58,651 nucleotides of DNA from an uncultured Mycobacterium sp. (lineage in GTDB: Bacteria > Actinomycetota > Actinomycetes > Mycobacteriales > Mycobacteriaceae): the NCBI GenBank assembly GCA_900078375.1, contig FLQS01000039.1:1-58651 (forward strand). Reading direction: 5' to 3'. The notes below the pieces were generated by a model. It saw nothing but the letters and a program-made list of their open reading frames with translations. It ran no database searches and was not told the DNA's origin. How positions within the stretch are numbered: the stretch's first letter is position 1; each line of letters starts with the position of its first letter. A program made the translations under genes and the position numbers. Of the stretch, positions 43,202 to 50,118 are shown piece after piece.

Positions 43202-43213
43202 CGCGGCCCGTCC

Positions 43214-43495
43214 TTACGGCCGGCTCGACACAGGACCGGGCGAACGACTGTCCAGTTCTGATCGGGCGAGGTTGAGCGTCAGCGGGATGAGGTGCGCACG
43301 GACACGTGCCGCTGCGTAAAGCCGGCGATGGGTTTCATACACCACGTCGCGCACATGGGCTCTGGTGTGTCCGGGGAACTTGGCACTCAGTACGTCCACA
43401 ATCAAATCCAGCTCACTCACCGGGACTTCCCACGACGAGACGGTACTGGCCACCGAGTCGATGCTGTCTGAATCTGTACGCGTTGGCTCGTTCAT
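43214..43495 (-). CDS. Small alpha-helical protein (DUF3562-like)
   Basis: 93 residues from ATG 43495; upstream codons to 43555 are low-complexity. The core ELDLIVDVLSAKFPGHTRAH and VRDVVYETHRRLYAAARVRA looks like the three-helix domain common in actinobacterial proteins of unknown role. It ends 12 bp before the PiT relic on the same strand, so it was probably cotranscribed with the transporter. Confidence 0.6.
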   Translation of the reverse strand: MNEPTRTDSDSIDSVASTVSSWEVPVSELDLIVDVLSAKFPGHTRAHVRDVVYETHRRLYAAARVRAHLIPLTLNLARSELDSRSPGPVSSRP

Positions 43496-43541
43496 AGACG
43501 GCACCGATGGGGTCGGCTCAGGGCGGGCTGATGCTCGCGGT

Positions 43542-46500
43542 TCACGGAGTCGCACGTCGGACCCCCGCGGCGTTAGAGACTTCCGACCCAGGGCGATGCC
43601 GGTGGGACCCGGTGGACGGGTGAACGCCCGGCGACGTCACCGCAAGCGCCACCACATGGACATCGCCCGGCGAAAGGGTGACCACCTGGCCTTCAACACA
43701 GACCGTGGTGGGTTCGCCGACGTGGTCGTGCAGGCGCAAAGTGACCTGTTCGCGGGTGACTTCGACGCTGATCGGCTGTCCGTGGTAGACGATGGTGAAT
43801 CCTGCCCGGGGCAGTTCAATCGGCAAGACGGGGTGCAGCCAAAGCATCCCGTTGCGGGTTTCCAGTCCCGCGTAGCAGCGCAACACCATATCGACGGTGC
43901 CGGCCATGGCACCGACGTGGACACCTTCGCGGGTCGTACCTCCCTGGATGTCGGCGAGGTCGCTGTCCAACGCGCGGGTGAACAGAGACCACGACTGGGG
44001 GCGGTTGCTGCGCGCCATCACCCAGCTGTGCACGAGTCGGCTCAAGGTGGAGCCGTGGGTCGTTCGGGCGAGGTAGAACTCGACAGTGCGCAACACGGCC
44101 TCCGCCGGGAAGGGGTAGCCGAGTTCGCCGAGCACGGCGCGCAGCTCCTCGGCGGACAACAAGTAGAGCAACATCAGTACGTCAGCCTGCTTGCACAGCC
44201 GGTAGCGGTTAGGGCTGTCGCCTTCGGCTGCCAGGATCAGATCCAGGCGTCCGAGGTCGCCGTATCGCGATCGGTATGCCTGCCAATCGAATTCGGCGAG
44301 CTGTTCATAGCCCTCGAACTGGCTGATCACACCGTCGGCGTGAAACGGAACCCTGAGCCGGTGCCGTATCCGCTCCCAATGGTCGCGTTCCCCGGACCGC
44401 AGCGCCAGGCGGTCCCAGATCGGGCCGCAGTCCTTTCCGGCGATCTGATCCAGCGCCTCCAGCGTCCGGGTGATTAGCCACGCCACCATCACATTCGTGT
44501 AGGCGTTGTTACGCAGCCCTTGACCGGGCGCGTCGGGGTGACCGTCGTGGAACTCATCAGGTCCCATCACCCCAGTGATGTCGAAACGGTCATCGGCAGC
44601 GTCGCAGGTGGCCATGCTGGCGAAGAGCCGGGTCACCTCCACCATCAACTCGGCCCCGGCGTCAATGAGGAAAGCCAGGTCGGTGGTGGCCTGGAAGTAC
44701 TGCCAGACGCTGTAGGCGACGGCGAGTCCCACGTGGCGCTGCCGATGGGAGTTATCGGGCATCCAGGTGCCGGTGCGCGGGTTGTAGAGCTCATTCGGCG
44801 TTTCTTCGCGGCCGTCGCTGCCGCTCTGCCAGGGAAACATCGCCCCGTCCAGTCCGGCGGCCCGCGCGGCGGCGCGCGCTTCGTCCAGGCGGCGGTGACG
44901 GTAGTACAGCAGCGACCGGGTCATTTCTGGGCGGCGCATCGTCAGCATGGGATAGACGAACATTTCGTCCCAGAACACGTGCCCGCGGTATCCCTCACCG
45001 TGCAGGCCGCGCGCCGGAACGCCGGTGTCCAGGTCCAGGCCTGCCGCGGCAATCGCTTGCAGCACGTGGAATGTGTTGAGGTTCAGCGCCAGTGACTGGC
45101 GCTGCCCGGCCCGCAGTTCGATGCCGAACCTGTCCCACGTCTGTGACCAGGACGCCTCATGGGTGCTCAGCAGTTCCTGGGCCGACGGGGCCCGCCGGAC
45201 GCGCGCGGCGGCCGACAACGCCGCGGTCGACACGGCGCGATCCCGCGACGTGGCGACCGCGACGACCTTCTCCACTGTCACCGGCTGCCCGGCCCGTACC
45301 GCCAGCACAAGCTCGTGACCGATGTACCCCGGTTGGTCGATCACCTGCCGCTTGGCGTCGGTGTCGCTGTTCTGGGCGGCGTCCATCACCCGGGTGCGCG
45401 CCGCCATCGCGATGTGCACCCCTGACTGGCTGGTGACCGCGTCTAAGAGCACTGACTCGGGATCGATCTCCCGCGCGGCGACTGGCAGCAGGTGCTCATG
45501 GGCGAGCAGGCGGTACTCGGCGACGTTGCGGTTTGCGATGCGCCCGTCGATGCCCGAACGAACGATGATCCGGCCGGACCAGTCCTCGGCCTCGACGGTG
45601 GTCTCGAGCACCCCAAGGTTCGTCTGCATCAGGTGCACAAAGGAGCGATGGGTCACTCGGGTGGTGCGCCCCGCGGTGTCACGGTAGCGAAACACGCGGG
45701 TGAGCAGGCCACGGCGCAGGTCGAGTTGCTGCCAGGAACTCAGCATCTGAGCTGAGCCGTGCCGGTACGGCGCTTCACCCGGCGGGCTGACCGTCAGTGC
45801 GGTCCAGTCCGGGCAGTTGACGAGGTGCTCGTATTCGACAACCCGTCCTCCCAGGTTGCTGCGCAGCCGGTTGAAGACTCCGGCCAGGTAGGTGCCCGGG
45901 TAGTGGACGTTGTCGGCGGTGCTGCCCGGTGCCGACCCGCGGGTGCCCCGGTAGCCGTTGCCCAGGGTGCACAGCGCCTCGCGGGTGCCTTCCAGCGCCG
46001 GGTCGAAGCCGTGATAGGTCAGCAGCCAGGGGCCTTCGGCGCACGACGCGCCGCCACACCAGTGTTCGCCAAGGTCGGCGATCGGAACGTCCACGTCGAG
46101 CGCGGCCAGGTCCTCCACCACGATGTGCGCCCCGGCGGCGAGCAGGGCGGCGCGGTTGCCGACCCGGTCGACGCCCACGACCAGTCCGAAGCCGCCGGCG
46201 GTGCCGGCCCGCACCCCTGCCTCGGCGTCCTCGACGACCACCGCTCGGGTCGGGTCGACCCGTAGCCGGCGCGCCGCCTCCAGGAACGTGGCGGGGTCGG
46301 GCTTCCCGGGCAGCGAGAGCCGCAGTGCGTCGCTGCCGTCGACCCGCGCGTCGAACAGGTCGATCACACCCGCGGCCTGCAGCACCGCCACGCTGTTGCG
46401 GCTGGAGGTGACCAGCGCGGTCGATATGGCTTCGGCCCGCAGCCGTCGCAACAACGCGACGGTGCTGGGAAAGGCGGCGACGCCGTCGCGGGCCAGGTGC

Positions 46501-46844
46501 TCGTTGAACAGCTGCTGTTTGCGCGCGGCGAGACCCTGCACCGTAAGACGTTGCGGGGGGTCGTCGGGCGAACCCTCTGCAAGGGTGATTCCGCGCGACG
46601 CCAGGAAGGTTCGCACGCCGTCTTCACGGGGCCGTCCATCGACGTAGCGCAGGTAGTCGGCCTCGACGTCGAAACTGGGCACCGGTGTCGCCGCCAGCTC
46701 GTCAAGCACCTCGTCGAAGAGCGTTTTCCAGGCTGCGGCGTGCACCGTCGCGGTGTCGGTGACCACGCCGTCCATGTCGAAGACAACCGCGTCATAACAC
46801 CGCAGCCGTAGGTCCGGCGTGGGTGGTTCCTCCCGGTCAGTCAC
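43542..46844 (-). CDS. HAD phosphatase/phosphomutase fused to GH65 glycoside hydrolase or phosphorylase
   Basis: 1100 residues. GTG 46844 is preferred because GGGGGAG lies 5 nt before it; ATG 46889 is in frame upstream. Residues 1-240 are a beta-phosphoglucomutase-like HAD domain (VVFDMDGVVTD, GKPDPATF). From about 260 a GH65 domain follows, with the catalytic-acid segment GVMGPDEFHDGHPD and the YRGHVFWDEMFVYP block. GH65 enzymes act on trehalose, maltose or kojibiose. M. tuberculosis Rv2006, a DosR-regulon gene, has HAD and GH65 parts plus an OtsB domain, which is absent here. Trehalose recycling is the best guess. Confidence 0.9.
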   Translation of the reverse strand: MTDREEPPTPDLRLRCYDAVVFDMDGVVTDTATVHAAAWKTLFDEVLDELAATPVPSFDVEADYLRYVDGRPREDGVRTFLASRGITLAEGSPDDPPQRLTVQGLAARKQQLFNEHLARDGVAAFPSTVALLRRLRAEAISTALVTSSRNSVAVLQAAGVIDLFDARVDGSDALRLSLPGKPDPATFLEAARRLRVDPTRAVVVEDAEAGVRAGTAGGFGLVVGVDRVGNRAALLAAGAHIVVEDLAALDVDVPIADLGEHWCGGASCAEGPWLLTYHGFDPALEGTREALCTLGNGYRGTRGSAPGSTADNVHYPGTYLAGVFNRLRSNLGGRVVEYEHLVNCPDWTALTVSPPGEAPYRHGSAQMLSSWQQLDLRRGLLTRVFRYRDTAGRTTRVTHRSFVHLMQTNLGVLETTVEAEDWSGRIIVRSGIDGRIANRNVAEYRLLAHEHLLPVAAREIDPESVLLDAVTSQSGVHIAMAARTRVMDAAQNSDTDAKRQVIDQPGYIGHELVLAVRAGQPVTVEKVVAVATSRDRAVSTAALSAAARVRRAPSAQELLSTHEASWSQTWDRFGIELRAGQRQSLALNLNTFHVLQAIAAAGLDLDTGVPARGLHGEGYRGHVFWDEMFVYPMLTMRRPEMTRSLLYYRHRRLDEARAAARAAGLDGAMFPWQSGSDGREETPNELYNPRTGTWMPDNSHRQRHVGLAVAYSVWQYFQATTDLAFLIDAGAELMVEVTRLFASMATCDAADDRFDITGVMGPDEFHDGHPDAPGQGLRNNAYTNVMVAWLITRTLEALDQIAGKDCGPIWDRLALRSGERDHWERIRHRLRVPFHADGVISQFEGYEQLAEFDWQAYRSRYGDLGRLDLILAAEGDSPNRYRLCKQADVLMLLYLLSAEELRAVLGELGYPFPAEAVLRTVEFYLARTTHGSTLSRLVHSWVMARSNRPQSWSLFTRALDSDLADIQGGTTREGVHVGAMAGTVDMVLRCYAGLETRNGMLWLHPVLPIELPRAGFTIVYHGQPISVEVTREQVTLRLHDHVGEPTTVCVEGQVVTLSPGDVHVVALAVTSPGVHPSTGSHRHRPGSEVSNAAGVRRATP

Positions 46845-46982
46845 TGGGGCTCCCCCCGGTCGCCGCCAGCGCAGTCGTCCGGTAGACATCTCGGCGATGC
46901 GGGCGGCGTACGGAGAGATTTCGTCGCCCAGATGCGAGGTGATGATTCCCCCGGCCCCGATGACATATTCGCTGACCGTCAG

Positions 46983-47477
46983 CTAGGGCCTAGTGGTAAG
47001 GAGATTCGCCGCGTTCGCGGCCAACGCCGGAGTGCACGCGATGTCGTAGCGCTCAGCTGCCAGGGTGGAGACCGACGTGAAGTCGTGGCGGCCGTGGGTG
47101 GCCCAATGCCCGACGAACCCAAAGACCGCGCCCCACACCGCACCGATCAGCAGACCGGCGGCCAGGACCGACAACCACGCAGCTCCGGCGGCGAACATCC
47201 CCAACAGCAGCCCGATGAACAAGCCCCACCACGCGCCGCTGGCCGCACCAGTCAGCGCCGCGCGTCCGTTGGTCATACGGCCCGTGATGGCCTCCACGGT
47301 GCTCACTCCGTGGCCCACGATGCGCAGATTCTCCACGGGGAATTCCGCATCGGAGAGATAGTCGACGGTGCGTTGCGCCTCGGTGTAGTCGCGGTAGCTG
47401 GCTATCACCCGGTAGTCGGCGCTGGCGCTGGCCTGAGTGGTCGGATCGTCGAACGATTGATCGCGGGGGCTATCCAT
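46983..47477 (-). CDS. General-stress membrane protein (GSP17M-like domain plus two TM helices)
   Basis: 164 residues, ATG 47477 with AAAGGAG upstream. The N-terminal domain VIASYRDYTEAQRTVDYLSD and FPVENLRIVGHGVSTVE is the general stress protein 17M fold; a glycine-rich hairpin of two TM helices (about residues 80-125) follows. Mycobacterial relatives are stress-induced. Its stop is in the same frame as the downstream HAD-GH65 gene, 138 bp away, which suggests one transcript. Confidence 0.8.
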   Translation of the reverse strand: MDSPRDQSFDDPTTQASASADYRVIASYRDYTEAQRTVDYLSDAEFPVENLRIVGHGVSTVEAITGRMTNGRAALTGAASGAWWGLFIGLLLGMFAAGAAWLSVLAAGLLIGAVWGAVFGFVGHWATHGRHDFTSVSTLAAERYDIACTPALAANAANLLTTRP

Positions 47478-47584
47478 TGGTGACTCCTTTGGTGGTTGGG
47501 TTGGGTTGGGATCGGGTGTCGGCAGCCGTGCTGCGACCCGTTGCCGACGGTCGGGCCTGGCCTGATAGGGCCAGGTCCAGCCGC

Positions 47585-47692
47585 CGCCTTCTTGTTGACC
47601 AGGTGGTCGATGAAGCCGGGGTCCTGATGGGAGAACCCGTTATGGTCCTGGCGCCACACGTGTGAGGTCAACAGATTGGCGGCGAAGGAATA
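47585..47692 (-). pseudogene. Phosphoketolase (Xfp) internal relic
   Basis: The product contains LLTSHVWRQDHNGFSHQDPG followed by FIDHLVNKKAA. This is an almost unchanged signature block of xylulose-5-phosphate/fructose-6-phosphate phosphoketolase, from the middle of an ~800-residue enzyme. About 36 residues survive and neither flank is recognisable, so it is a short remnant of a deleted gene. Confidence 0.75.
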
Positions 47693-47907
47693 CCGGATCT
47701 GAAGTGTCGGTGTGTGCGCAAACGTTCGTGCCCCCGCGCGGTCGACGCGTCCCGGTGCATGCCTAGTGCCCGGCGTTCCTCGCCCGACCCTTTCCGCGGC
47801 GCACGCTGACCCGTGGGTTGCCACACTCTCACCTAATCCCCCCTTGCATCGCCTTGCCGATCACCTGCGGTTCTGACAACACTGCCAGCGGGTCGCCAGG
47901 TATCCAA

Positions 47908-47921
47908 GGGACTTTCTACCT
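47908..47921. promoter_or_regulatory. Weak DosR-like site
   Basis: GGGACTTTCTACCT matches 12 of 14 positions of GGGACTTnnGnCCC. No intact gene starts close by; it may have served the lost phosphoketolase gene to its left. Confidence 0.35.
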
Positions 47922-47957
47922 AAGTGCTAAGTACTAAGTACTAAGTGACTTAGTAGA
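47922..47957. promoter_or_regulatory. Cluster of TACTAAG/CTTAGTA half-sites
   Basis: CTAAGTG, CTAAGTA, CTAAGTA and CTAAGTG follow each other at 7-bp steps, ending in the perfect palindrome TACTAAGTGACTTAGTA (47939-47955, 8-bp arms). It resembles the other BlaI-like sites but with a phased run of half-sites. Confidence 0.55.
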
Positions 47958-48349
47958 TTCGTCGAGTTGTTGCGGAGCCGACCTGCAGACCGCTGAAGTG
48001 GACGGTGATGGCAAGTCACGACCAAGTATCGGGGCGGCCATGATTAGCGCAGGACTGTGGCGTCTTTCGGCCGTCGTCGAGGGCAGTGAAACTGCGCTGC
48101 TCACAAGCCACTTCGCATGGACAACGAGATGGCACAGCGGCACAACCGGCATGCCGATGGTGTCCAGGGCCTTCCCCCGCTCGCCGACCACGTCAACGCC
48201 GCGCTTCGAATCGTCCGCCACCTCCTCATTTGACCGCTATTACGTCAAACCGTTTCCCGAACCGCGCCGCGTGCGCGGACGTTGGAGCCAAAATGTGGCG
48301 ATGGTGCGCTGCCCTACCGACGCTCGCTGAACGAGGTACGAGGGTCCAG

Positions 48350-49111
48350 TCAAGATGAGAACCCTAACCGGTATCCGATGCCGCGGGCGGTCGTCACATA
48401 GCGGGGCCGCCGGGGGTCCTCGCCGAGTTTGCGGCGCAGGTGACGGATATGGACGCCAACGACGTCGTTGCAGCCGCTCCAGGATTCTCCCCACACGCCT
48501 TCCAGAAGTTGGCGGTGTGTGAACACGACACCCGGCCGTGAAGACAACATCGCCAACATCTCAAATTCAATGCGCGTCAAGTTGATTGGCTCACTATCGA
48601 GAACGGCTTGGCGTGCTGCGATGTCGATGTTCAGCGCTCCGAATATCCGGGGCGGCTCAGTACGGCCCCGGCAGTCCCGGTGCTGACAACTCTTCTCCCC
48701 TCGTTGGCGTGGAGATCGCCGCAGAATCGTACGGATACGGGCAACCAACTCCCGCGGGCTAAACGGCTCGGTGATGTAGTCGTCGGCATCGACCGATAAG
48801 CCGATGGCATCACCGACTGCGATACCGCCGGCAGCCACTATCACCACGTGGGCATTCGAGAAGCTACGAAGCTTGCGGCATATCTCAGGTCCATCGGCTC
48901 GAGGCCGTACGAAATCAAGCACGACGACATCGGGGTCGTTGTCGCGCGCAGCGTTGAGCGCATCTTTTTCCCCCGAGACCACCTCCACAACGAAGTGCTG
49001 CTGCTTCAGGTAGCCGGCGACCATTCCGGCGAGGAAGCCATCGTGGTCGATGATCAAGGCACGGATTCTGCCGGCCCCGGGAGTGCCGGTGGTGCCGATT
49101 TCCGTGGTCAT
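48350..49111 (-). CDS. Orphan OmpR-type response regulator with a damaged receiver
   Basis: 253 residues from ATG 49111. The receiver keeps the acidic pocket (Asp22, Asp24) and phospho-acceptor Asp66, but the switch Thr is Ala93 and the invariant Lys is Glu115 (YITEPFSPRE). The winged-helix DNA-binding domain (VVGVHIRHLRRKLGEDPRRP) is intact. It is a paralogue of the normal regulator at 54982 and has no kinase beside it. Loss of Lys usually blocks phosphate-dependent switching, so it may act constitutively or respond otherwise. Its start overlaps a 32-residue upstream frame by ATGA. Confidence 0.88.
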   Translation of the reverse strand: MTTEIGTTGTPGAGRIRALIIDHDGFLAGMVAGYLKQQHFVVEVVSGEKDALNAARDNDPDVVVLDFVRPRADGPEICRKLRSFSNAHVVIVAAGGIAVGDAIGLSVDADDYITEPFSPRELVARIRTILRRSPRQRGEKSCQHRDCRGRTEPPRIFGALNIDIAARQAVLDSEPINLTRIEFEMLAMLSSRPGVVFTHRQLLEGVWGESWSGCNDVVGVHIRHLRRKLGEDPRRPRYVTTARGIGYRLGFSS

Positions 49112-49314
49112 CGCCACGACTCCTCAGATGCGGGTCCGTCGATGCGCGGGTCGACGACAGGAACGCGCTGGGGACCTTGCAGGCGGGTAATGATTTCCCC
49201 TCGCATCCGCTCCGGATGGCCTTGTCGGTGATCGGCGCCACGGCCGCGGATGTCAAGATTTCGCTGACTCAGCCGCGCGCTGGCGCAATGCACACCCCCC
49301 ATGACGACCTCCAT
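49108..49314 (-). CDS. Possible leader frame coupled to the orphan response regulator
   Basis: A frame from ATG 49314 (68 residues), or from the inner ATG 49206 (32 residues, MRGEIITRLQGPQRVPVVDP...), ends in an ATGA overlap with the response-regulator start. ATG 49314 lies next to the palindrome 49316-49339, as a leaderless start would. No relative is known. Confidence 0.35.
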   Translation of the reverse strand: MEVVMGGVHCASARLSQRNLDIRGRGADHRQGHPERMRGEIITRLQGPQRVPVVDPRIDGPASEESWR

Positions 49315-49315
49315 C

Positions 49316-49339
49316 TACTATCTCCGTACGGAGATAGTA
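49316..49339. promoter_or_regulatory. Perfect 24-bp palindrome, BlaI-like, duplicated promoter
   Basis: Arms TACTATCTCCGT (49316-49327) and ACGGAGATAGTA (49328-49339) pair perfectly with no spacer. TACTAT is on both ends, so it can act as a -10 box in each direction. The site and about 60 bp to its right are homologous to the transpeptidase promoter at 31073. Confidence 0.7.
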
Positions 49340-49410
49340 TGACAGTGCATTCCCGGGCAACGGAGCCGCGACATGCGCCGAATGCGCGGCGGCATGTGCA
49401 CCGATGGTGA
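49339..49410 (+). CDS. Orphan leader-peptide frame, homologue of 31096
   Basis: ATG 49339 sits on the palindrome edge and encodes 23 residues starting MTVHSRATEPRHAPN, clearly related in DNA and product to the leader before the transpeptidase. Here no transpeptidase follows, so it is probably a relict of a duplicated promoter. Confidence 0.35.
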   Translation: MTVHSRATEPRHAPNARRHVHRW

Positions 49411-49420
49411 AGTGAACTAT

Positions 49421-49439
49421 CTACTAAGCTACTTAGTAG
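49421..49439. promoter_or_regulatory. BlaI-like palindrome CTACTAAG-cta-CTTAGTAG
   Basis: Perfect 8-bp arms, spacer CTA, 19 bp in all. It lies 82 bp right of the 24-bp palindrome and about 170 bp before the small membrane peptide. Confidence 0.65.
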
Positions 49440-49611
49440 CATTCCGGACAGAATGTGCTGCGTGGCGGGCGGACCACCGATTGATCAGAGAACTGAGCGC
49501 ATTCCGGTCGTGGCATAGCGGTCTTGCGGTGCAGGCGGTATCGAACCGCACAATTCAGGGGGATGTAAAGCCGCCTGCCACCGTAGCTGCAAGAAATGTT
49601 TTGGAGGCCGG

Positions 49612-49746
49612 ATGAAATTGCAGGCGGTAACTGCGGTCCTCGTTTCCTGGTGGTGGCAGCGGATCCACATGGTGGTGACGGCCGGGCTATGTCTGGTTGG
49701 AGTGGTCGCCGCGCGCTGCGGTCATGACACCGTCGGCGGTGGCTGA
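49612..49746 (+). CDS. Small single-TM peptide
   Basis: GGAGG 5 nt before ATG 49612 gives a strong start. The 44-residue product has a hydrophobic segment (MVVTAGLCLVGVVAARCG) and could be a signal peptide or membrane anchor. Twenty bases before its end, a second frame (49724-49867, 47 residues, Pro-rich, MTPSAVAEPDPGNPPAIVDA...) begins; the two read like a signal peptide and mature part of one exported protein separated by a frameshift. Confidence 0.45.
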   Translation: MKLQAVTAVLVSWWWQRIHMVVTAGLCLVGVVAARCGHDTVGGG

Positions 49747-49867
49747 ACCCGACCCGGGCAATCCCCCGGCGATCGTCGACGCGCCATCGGGCGACCTGCC
49801 CACCGCAGACGTTCCCGTCTCACCGCATTTCCCGCCGCCACCGTCAGACCCCTCAGCCAGGAACTAG
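49724..49867 (+). CDS. Pro-rich frame overlapping the small TM peptide
   Basis: 47 residues with SAVAEPDPGNPPAIVDAPSG and PHFPPPPSDPS. AVAEP resembles the residues after a signal-peptidase cut. It has no good ribosome site of its own, which supports a broken gene with 49612-49746. Confidence 0.35.
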   Translation: MTPSAVAEPDPGNPPAIVDAPSGDLPTADVPVSPHFPPPPSDPSARN

Positions 49868-50106
49868 CGGCCCAGTTCCATGGTGGTCTGGGTGGCAAGC
49901 CGGGTGGGTTGCAGCGACGCATTCGTGATGGCGACAGGGTCGCCGGGCGCTCGGGCGCTGAGTACTTTCGGCAAAGTGAGGTCCCATGGTCACTCGGCGG
50001 GTTCGGCCGCGGCAGGCACCGCCATGGCGATCAGGAGCGCAAGCACTTCAAACAGTCCCCCGCTCAACCCGCCGACATGTGGGCGGCCGCGGCGAACTAT
50101 CTGCAT
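49864..50106 (-). pseudogene. ripB: RipB relic downstream of ripA
   Basis: From ATG 50106, 12 bp after the ripA stop, the frame reads LLIAMAVPAAAEPAE, then an in-frame TGA where RipB has Trp, then PWDLTLPKVLSARAPGDPVA and ATQTTMELGR before a TAG where RipB has Lys. This is the RipB N-terminus as in the intact gene at 15502; the catalytic C40 domain is gone. The ripA-ripB order equals Rv1477-Rv1478. Confidence 0.85.
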
Positions 50107-50118
50107 CACATCTCCGGT

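Larger units (their letters stand above)
47693..48349. other. Gene-poor region with BlaI- and DosR-like sites
   Basis: No supported gene. A minus-strand frame 47934-48221 (with ALDTIGMPVVPLCHLVVHAK) has coding-like texture but no recognised relative and spans the palindrome cluster, so I do not call it. The region holds GGGACTTTCTACCT at 47908 and the TACTAAG cluster at 47922-47957. Confidence 0.4.

Noticed and set aside
43365..44477. Long plus-strand frame opposite the HAD-GH65 gene
   Set aside because: Antisense shadow of a recognised enzyme with intact motifs.
46845..46982. In-frame reading between the general-stress gene and the HAD-GH65 gene (VIGAGGIITSHLGDEISPYA)
   Set aside because: It looks protein-like, but there is no start codon before ATG 46889 and the preferred start GTG 46844 has a strong ribosome site; readthrough of the TAG at 46983 has no support.
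47934..48221. Minus-strand frame with coding-like texture
   Set aside because: It spans the palindrome cluster, has no ribosome site and no recognised domain.
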